NCBI GenBank assembly: GCA_039545315.1
Contig: BCIM01000004.1
Coordinates: 894,643-958,642, forward strand
Length of the DNA stretch: 64,000 nucleotides
Direction of reading: 5' to 3'
From: Kondoa malvinella
Taxonomy: Eukaryota; Basidiomycota; Agaricostilbomycetes; Agaricostilbales; Kondoaceae
The notes under the pieces: generated by a model
Told to the model about the DNA's origin: nothing
The model's input: only the letters and a program-made list of their open reading frames with translations
Database searches by the model: none
Made by a program: the position numbers and the translations under genes
In this document: positions 57,903 through 64,000 of the stretch, piece after piece
Layout of the letters: each line of letters begins with the position of its first letter
Numbering within the stretch: the stretch's first letter is position 1

Positions 57903-59284
57903 ATGCCACGAACCACACTCGAAGCTGCCGCGAAGGGCTCACGTCTCGTCTCTTCATCACGCAACTTGTCATCTCGAGCTATCGGCTTTCAGTCCAATGG
58001 CGAGCCTTCCGATGTGCTCTCTTACTTGCTGGAATGTTGTACTCTCGTTGATCTTGCCCTCAGGTCTTACGAGCATACACCTACGATCTACCAGATCAGC
58101 TCGAGGCATCTCAAGTTCGCGTGAAACACATTCTCTCTACTCTCAGTTAGCATCCCTTTCCTTATCTCTTCTGCTCGTAGTCTCATTCTTCTAAGACCCA
58201 GCGGATATAAATGTGATCGAAGGGAAGTATCCTTTCAAGCCTCGAGCGCGAGAAGGCATTGTACCGAAGCAGCAAGCTATGTTGAGCGGGAACGAAGGCG
58301 TAGCTGTCGTTGAAGAAATCGGCGCTGAAGTATCTAGTCTGAAAAAGGGCGATAAAGTCATCAGTCAGTCACTTTGCCTTCACTGAAGCATTTGACTGAG
58401 TCACAACAGTGGCCGCACCTCAAATGGGAACCTGGCAATCGCGTCAAATCATCAATGCTAACCAGCTATTACCCGTCTCCAACAAGCTGTCGGATTTGCA
58501 AGCTGCTACTCTACAGACAAATCCACCTACTGCATATCGAATGCTGAAAGACTTTACCAGCTTGAAACAAGGTCAATGGGTCATATCGAACGCAGCTAAT
58601 AGCCATGTTGGACAAGCCGCAATACAGCTATGCAAAGCTTGGGGCATACAGACTATCAACTTGATTCGTGACAGGTGAGCTAAGGCGCCATTGATCATAC
58701 AGTGTTACTGACGTCCTCGCAAAGACCGAATCTGGCAGAAACGAAACGATGGATCAAAACACTGGGAGGCGATCACGTGTTTAGCTATTCGGAAACGCAC
58801 GAGAAGAGCTGGCGAGATGAAATTAAGCAGATCGTCGGTAAAGGAAGCATTCAGCTTGCCTTGAATTGTGTCGGTGGTCCTGATACTACGCCGATGATCA
58901 AAGTGATGGGTAAGAACAGTCATATAGGTATGCCTTGCCTTGTTTCTCGTTGATTAACAGCTGACATGTGAGTGGCTAGCGACTTACGGAAGTCTGTCGC
59001 GACAACCTTTGGCATTCCCAGCTACCTTCTTTGTATACAACACATCTACAGCGCATGGCTTCAATCTATCCAAGTGGACTGAGCAGTGTGATCCGGCGGA
59101 GCGAAGAGCAATGTTTGAAGATCTCTCGATTCTCTTGCTTCAAGGGAAACTATCACCACCAGAGTCTGAGATAGTCGACCTGTCAGGTGATCTATCGGAT
59201 GAAGCATTCTTGGGAAGAGTTAGAGACGCGATAGAACAACAGCTCAAAGGGTATCGTAACAAGAAGGTCGTTTTCCGGTTTTAG
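57903..59284 (+). CDS. ETR1: Mitochondrial enoyl-[acyl-carrier-protein] reductase
   Basis: NADPH-dependent 2-enoyl-thioester reductase, last step of mitochondrial type II fatty acid synthesis (Etr1/MECR, zinc-free MDR family). MPRTTLEAAAKGSRLVSSSR NLSSRAIGF is a basic, Ser-rich presequence. The frames splice as SNGEPSD | VLRAYTYDLPDQLEASQVRV | NPADINVIEGKYPFKPRARE, where NPADIN is a family hallmark recovered through a split Asn codon. Next: GNEGVAVVEEIGAEVSSLKK GDKVI, MAAPQMGTWQSRQIINANQL and TNPPTAYRMLKDF. The nucleotide-binding segment is QWVISNAANSHVGQAAIQLC. Then LALNCVGGPDTT and ATYGSLSRQPLAFPATFF follow, ending GYRNKKVVFRF at 59284. Six introns. An earlier in-frame Met (57852) exists but is less basic. 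The converging AKR gene stops 60 bp on. Confidence 0.9.
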
Positions 59285-59343
59285 GGCTAAATGCATCCTA
59301 TTGCATTGTATTGCACATCATGTCTTGTTTGTGGTTGAGCAGC

Positions 59344-61052
59344 TCAGAAAGCACCCGCTGCAGAGAAAGCTCCAGGGTCTGCGGCCATTAGCCATCACTT
59401 CAGGAGGGAGCATATTCAGAACGTACATCTCTCTCCGACAGCTGGAATCTTTGCAATCACGTCTTCGATCTCCTTGATTTCTTCCTTGCTGAGCTGAATC
59501 TTGACAGCCTCCATGTTCTCGACAAGATACCTCTCCTTTTTAGTTCCTGCAGAGAAAGTCAGCCGACGTTACGCAGATCCAGCTCAAGCTCGACAGACCT
59601 GGGATGGGAATGAACTAGAGACACCGGGTCAGCATAGGCATTCGATAGCGGAATCACGCTCACATCGTCACCCTGGGCAAGAACCCAAGCCAAACAAAGC
59701 TGGCCAGGAGTGCAGTTCTTTCTAAAGCAGTCGCAAGAAGAAGATGAGCAACTGAGTATCTCGTACAAGTGGTAAAGCTTACTTTTTAGCTAGCTTTTCG
59801 ATCTCCTCGACAATAGCGTAGTTCTTCTTGAAGTTCTCGCCTATAACAAGTATTAGCTCGGACCAGGCAAATCTAAAGATGGGGCCTACCCTGGAAGCGA
59901 GGGTTCATTCTTCTAAAGTCATCTTGCTCAAAGTCTTCTGGACTTTTGTACTACTCGAGATATCAATAAAATAACACATGTCGAGTTCCGAGACTTACTT
60001 GACCAGTCAAGAAGCCACGCTGAAGAATATATCAGCCCGTAACACGCACAAAGTCTAAGACTCACTCCTAGCGGAGAATAAGGCACGATAGTGATGCCTA
60101 GCTCTCTGCAAGTGGACAGAATGCCATTTTCTCTAATGTTGGGTGTCCAAGGCGAGAACTCAATCTGACAAGCGGTGATCGGAGTTACAGCATGGGCTTT
60201 CCTGATTTCTTCTGGAGTTGCTTCGCTGATACCTGATAAAACAGCATTGAGCTAGGCGCTAGGCTGCGTAGTTGAATATAAATACCAAGATATTTGACCT
60301 TGCCCTCTTCCTTGAGCTTCTTGAGCTCCTTCCAGGTGTTTTCGATTGGGCTAGAAGCATATGTGAGTACACTATGTAATCACGCGCGTTGTGAGCCTAC
60401 ATAGTTCGGTCAACGCGATGTTGGTAGTACAAATCGACAGAGTCCAATTGTAGATCACGCAGGGACTTTGTGATAGCTTCACGGACGTATTCAGGAGATC
60501 CCTTGATGCTGCGAGAGCCATCTGGAGCTTGATAATTGGCAAATCTGCAACCCGTCAGCCAGGGTCAGCAGAATGAACAGACCGCTCACTTGGTTGCCAG
60601 GAAGACCGAGTTCCTGATAACAGGGTCCTTGAACGCCTTGGCGAGAAGCTTCTCGTTGTCGCCTATACGTCACATAAGTTGCAGCTTTCACCAGAGAAGC
60701 CGCAACGCACCCATCTGCTTGCCGTACCTGTGATCAGTCAATCAGCGTACGCCGGAGTCAATGGAGCTAAATCTAGTACATGTCTGCGGCTGTACAAACG
60801 AATCAGCAAAGTGCATAACGTGCAGGAGTTGACTTGCTATCAATCATGAGCTTAGAGCCATTGCAGAGCTCTACGGCCTTGTGGATGACCTTGAGAGATT
60901 CCTCGTCGTCCATTGGGGTTCCATAGAATGCGGAAAGACCCATAGCGCCGTCTGCATGTATAGCATTAGCATTTGTTTGTCGGCTGTTGTGACGTCTTAC
61001 AGCCAATACAGGCCACGGATTCGTTGCCTATCTTTCGTGTTGGGAATGCCAT
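59344..61052 (-). CDS. Aldo-keto reductase (AKR13/YakC-like)
   Basis: NADPH-dependent oxidoreductase with a TIM-barrel fold; substrate unknown. [17 protein letters not shown] is spliced (split Tyr codon) to [20 protein letters not shown]. Catalytic tetrad residues are visible: Asp and Tyr in SADMYGK, Lys in VFLATKFA, and His in [11 protein letters not shown]. Other family blocks are [58 protein letters not shown] and [20 protein letters not shown]. The C-terminus, joined by an intron GTACGT to GCCGCAG, reads [14 protein letters not shown] and stops at 59344. There are about ten introns, one of the highest densities in the window; one exon is only a few residues. Regulation is not evident. Confidence 0.88.
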
Positions 61053-61603
61053 CTTGTCAAGGAAATACTGCTGTTGAGGTCAACGCTGAGCAACAGCAAG
61101 CGGTGATATGCTGAGTACAATGTTCGGCGCTTTCGGCACGGGCGTCATCGAACGGCCGAATGCACGTCCACTCTATCATGATACCGCTGCATATTGATAG
61201 ATACTGATACATCACACGCTCTGACTCCGAGGAACCGCAATCGTCCCAGGAAGAGCCTTCTTCAGTGCATGTCCGATGGCTCGCGTTGCTGTTGCTGGCT
61301 GGAAGCTGATGAAGCTGAAGCTGGGCTAGATGGAGTATCTGCCTGGCAAGGAGGACTGGACAGCTCTGGTCTACGGTGTAATGACTGGCTGCTGCTGCTG
61401 CTGCAATGATGTGCAAATGTACTGTCGAGGTTGAGGAGCGAGCGGTGTTATGCTGAAGTTATGTTCGATGCGCGCAGCAATGCAAGGCCGCTCCCAGAGT
61501 ACATATCAAACCAGCGAACCGCTCTTGCATTACTACAACAAAAGCATACAAGTAGGAGGATAATCCAATTGAAAAGATCCGGGAACCAGTCCACGGAATC
61601 TTC
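61053..61603. other. AKR promoter and 3' region of the GPI-protein gene
   Basis: 551 bp without a gene. It contains a CTG/CAG-type run (gctgctgctgctgctgcaa, about 61388-61406). A 119-codon minus frame and a 140-codon + frame (61431-61853) cross it but overlap coding sequence of the GPI-protein gene and have no family pattern. Confidence 0.4.
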
Positions 61604-62400
61604 TTACAACAAGCTCATACCAACCAATCCAGCAACAACAACAGCAGCTGACATCTTTAGAGTACCAGCAGAGGAATCTTCAACCACTTCACGAGATGGG
61701 GCAGCAGCGGCATTGACATTGTTCTTGGCTTCGATACCAGAGGCAGACGCGACTGCTGCAACGGCAGTATTGGTGAGCGCGACAGTAGGGGCGTCAGTGT
61801 TGAGTTCAGTGTTTTCGCATTCTCCGGATAAAGCTGTAGAAAGGGGATTTTAGCGAGGTAGGGTATTTAAGCAAAGGGAAAACAAACTGTTGACGGCAGC
61901 GGCGATTTGAGCAATATCGGTTGATTCAAATTGATCAGCGTTGTCTTGAGCACAGTTGGCGCAGGTCTGCAAAGCATCAAATAGATTAGTATCGATTCTT
62001 AGTAAACGAGAAATTCGACAGTCGAGACAATGCTTCGGGTGCATACGATAACAGACTCGATACCGTATAGACCACCTTTGCAGTGACACAAGAGCGAAAG
62101 CGAGCAAAGATTGCGACACCAGACAAAAGCCCAAACCCAAACCGAGATTACTCACAGTCAAAGTCTCCAACGCATCAGGTTGACAAGCACACTGAGCAAC
62201 GTCCGGCGCGTTCCCTTCCTTCGTGCAAGACTATTACACTCGCAATCAGCTTTATTCCCACCCCTGTAGACGCACAGACGACTCACGTTCAATAGTTTAT
62301 AAGCGGCCATGCATTCATTCTGGCATGTAGTAGAAGTTGAAGCTTGGGCTAAAGCAGACGCGAATACAGAGAAAAGGACGAGCGAGATTGATGCTTTCAT
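61604..62400 (-). CDS. Secreted cysteine-rich GPI-anchored protein
   Basis: MKASISLVLFSVFASALAQA is a clear signal peptide. The mature region begins STSTTCQNECMAAYKLLN, spliced to SCTKEGNAPDVAQCACQPDA LETLT, then TCANCAQDNADQFESTDIAQ, then SGECENTELNTDA. That gives about eight cysteines in the order C-x3-C … C … C-x-C … C-x2-C … C. A Ser/Thr/Ala-rich spacer follows, and the C-terminus is SAGTLKMSAAVVVAGLVGMS LL, a typical GPI-anchor attachment and hydrophobic tail. Four exons, introns about 50-90 nt. The Cys number and spacing recall, but do not match, the CFEM domain. Similar small secreted proteins are common in basidiomycetes and mostly uncharacterised. Probably cell wall or plasma membrane surface. 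Not a toxin by any visible feature. Confidence 0.75.
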
Positions 62401-62742
62401 TTCTTGTGTTGTTGTTGTTTTTCGGGCGGGTTTGGGTGTTGAAAAGGGGAAAAGAGTGTATTGTGCTTGTAAGCTTGTGCGAGTAGGCGGTGAGTCTTGC
62501 GTTGACGACGGCGGCGAGGAAGGAGAGGCGTTTGGGTCGAAGTTCGTTGGCAAGCAATGGAAATGCACAGACCCTTTCTTATTAACATCGCCAAGGCGGA
62601 GATCCACTGTCTGTACCAAATGGTAGCTTTGTACATAGCACAAGACGCGTGTATACGCTTGCGAACAGTGAAAATAAACGATTACATGCACTGAAGTGAT
62701 ACAAAAAGAACGACAAGAGTCCGTGCTAGAAGAGCGACCATC
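62401..62742. other. Promoter of the GPI-protein gene / 3' end of the PLAC8 gene
   Basis: 342 bp between two minus-strand genes. A short GTT repeat (ttgtgttgttgttgttt, about 62402-62418) lies directly upstream of the GPI-protein ATG. Several overlapping short frames are present but none with a motif. Confidence 0.4.
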
Positions 62743-63771
62743 TCAAACGACCTGCATCTGTGGACAGACTTGTCAGCATGGCAAGTGTCAGTGAGGCGAT
62801 GAACGTACAGGCTGATCTTCGGGAGGCTGAACAGTAATGATTGGCGTCTGCGCATCGCCTCCCAGTTCGATGGCCTGTACATGCATCAGATCATACTAGA
62901 TGCAGATGCATCGAGCTTACCCGCTCAGCGCGATCCATCTCTTTCTGCTCTTGCACAAACATGCCTATTGTCAAAATTAGACCAAAGATTGACTGAAACG
63001 GTAGCTTAGACTGACATGGTTCGCAGAAGAAGTTTGTCAGCCCATCTCTCCAGTGTGTCCCTCTCAGGCCAAGCTCTTTACGCATATCTGTCCGAAGCTT
63101 CCACTGTGACCGGCATTAGCTTCTAGTTATCGCATCCCGAGGACGCTACTCACGCTCATTGCCTTGCTAACGACAAAGCCTAAGCACTCTATCAGCTATA
63201 CCCTATGTTCTGACAGAAGGAGCTTACCTATTGGCGCCAAACCAGCAATAGACGAAAGCACACCAACTCCACAATACATTGCGCTCTGCTGATTGACCCT
63301 GCTCATAGTCTCAGCATTGACTCTCCTATCAGAGCGGCAATACTCACACACTCCCTCTAGTAGGATGCTTGAACCCCTTTAGACGAATATGATCTAATCG
63401 TGAGGCGATGACTCCATATGTTACAGCAGGAAGGCAACAAGCCTGTCGACAGCAGCATGAGGAGCTAGCTCATCGTTACGCCGTGTGAGAACTTGCCATG
63501 GCAAAATCAGTTCTATGTCCGTAAGAACAGCAATCCTGCATAGACATGGGTAAGCTTGATCAGCTCCTTGCGAGGCAGTAGGACTTGCAAAGAGTCCAGC
63601 TTCAAAGTCTCTCTCCTGATCTGTTGAAGGTACATGATGCAGATCCATCGTAGGCGCGCCATAAACGGGTGAAGTAGCGGAATACGCAGGGAGATCTTCT
63701 GTCAAAGCAGTGCCAGCCCCGGACACTGTCTCGCCAGCTTTCTTCTCAATAGGGTATGCTTGCATGGTCAT
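62743..63771 (-). CDS. PLAC8 family cysteine-rich membrane protein
   Basis: PLAC8 proteins are small Cys-rich membrane-associated proteins linked in plants and fungi to metal or calcium handling and cell size; biochemical role unclear. MTMQAYPIEKKAGETVSGAG and a disordered Pro/Ser region lead to the PLAC8 core. After splicing, SSSCCCRQACCLPAVTYGV is followed by IASRLDHIRLKGFKHPTRG (the CC…C-P-x-x-T-Y-G core), then QQSAMYCGVGVLSSIAGLAP. An exon with DMRKELGLRGTHWRDGLTNF FCEPC matches the family's conserved R..Y.I.G…D…C.C..C block. The tail is FVQEQKEMDRAERAIELGGD AQTPIITVQPPEDQP, then QVV at 62743. Five or six introns. Start 63771; MTM gives two nearby Met codons. Confidence 0.72.
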
Positions 63772-64000
63772 CTGTTGTTCTGGGTATGGTGGATGAAAGC
63801 AAAAAGAAAGGACGTGGCATTGCCAGATTCGGTGACGAAGAAGTCAACAAAGCCTTATCAGACTGAACCTAATTCTATTATGGCGTCTATACAACCCTCT
63901 TGAATTATTATCATAATATACATCTGTATGTTTCCCGGGAAGAAAATCGTCGAACCAAGCGTCAAAGCTATTCCGAAGGTTCCTTCTTCTCGAAATGCTA
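63772..64000. other. Promoter of the PLAC8 gene / right edge
   Basis: The last 229 bp are upstream of the PLAC8 start. An AT-rich patch (aattattatcataatatac) lies about 130 bp upstream of the ATG and could serve as a core promoter element; nothing else is recognisable. Confidence 0.4.

Noticed and set aside
61431..61853. 140-codon + frame
   Set aside because: Antisense to the Ala/Thr-rich stalk and GPI tail of the minus-strand secreted protein, which has far better support.

Overview
This is a 64 kb stretch of an intron-dense, gene-dense fungal nuclear genome, most likely a basidiomycete. Nearly every gene is cut by several short introns (about 40-70 nt, GT-AG, with one convincing GC-AG case). 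Family content also points to a basidiomycete: a DUF6534-like membrane protein, a Cin1/intersectin-type endocytic scaffold carrying RhoGEF domains, a PLAC8 protein and a Tsp2-type tetraspanin. I cannot place it below phylum from sequence alone. There is no rRNA, tRNA, transposon, CRISPR array or prokaryotic feature that I can support.

Layout. 0.5-1.7 kb: DUF6534-like membrane protein (-). 3.0-11.3 kb: three + genes in tandem, TRAPPII subunit TRS130, glyoxalase II and a CTD-interaction-domain RNA factor whose unusually long intron can fold into a strong hairpin. 11.6-13.0 kb: PAP2 lipid phosphatase (-), with a 16-nt microexon. 14.0-15.8 kb: NOT2 of CCR4-NOT (+). 16.2-23.4 kb: a serine-rich membrane protein and the TORC2 subunit Rictor (both -). 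24.4-26.8 kb: an alpha/beta hydrolase with a GC-AG intron and a thioredoxin-fold AhpC/TSA-type protein (both +). 27.0-37.7 kb: DUF2461 protein, the intersectin-like scaffold and a tetraspanin (all -). 38.2-42.8 kb: EFM7/NNT1-type methyltransferase (+), MFS transporter (-), and a small unknown membrane protein (+). 42.9-46.9 kb: SLA1 (-). 47.4-51.8 kb: a tail-anchored coiled-coil protein, an unknown acidic protein, VMA21 (-) and a split-BTB protein. 52.2-57.8 kb: ERMES subunit MDM34 (+) facing a Virilizer-like protein (-). 57.9-63.8 kb: mitochondrial enoyl reductase ETR1 (+), aldo-keto reductase (-), a cysteine-rich GPI-anchored secreted protein (-) and a PLAC8 protein (-).

Functional themes. 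This is mostly a housekeeping region: membrane traffic (TRS130, VMA21), actin-linked endocytosis (the EH/WH2/SH3/DH-PH scaffold and SLA1 lie about 8 kb apart), TORC2 signalling, mRNA metabolism (CID protein, NOT2, Virilizer-like), and mitochondrial lipid handling (MDM34, ETR1). Intergenic gaps are often under 150 bp, including a 77 bp divergent promoter (Virilizer-like/ETR1) and a probable 2-base tail-to-tail overlap of stop codons at VMA21. The stretch at 1.7-2.96 kb and a few 0.5-1 kb promoter-type gaps are the only parts I could not assign. Gene ends given here come from hand splicing; internal exon boundaries are stated only where I joined the frames explicitly.
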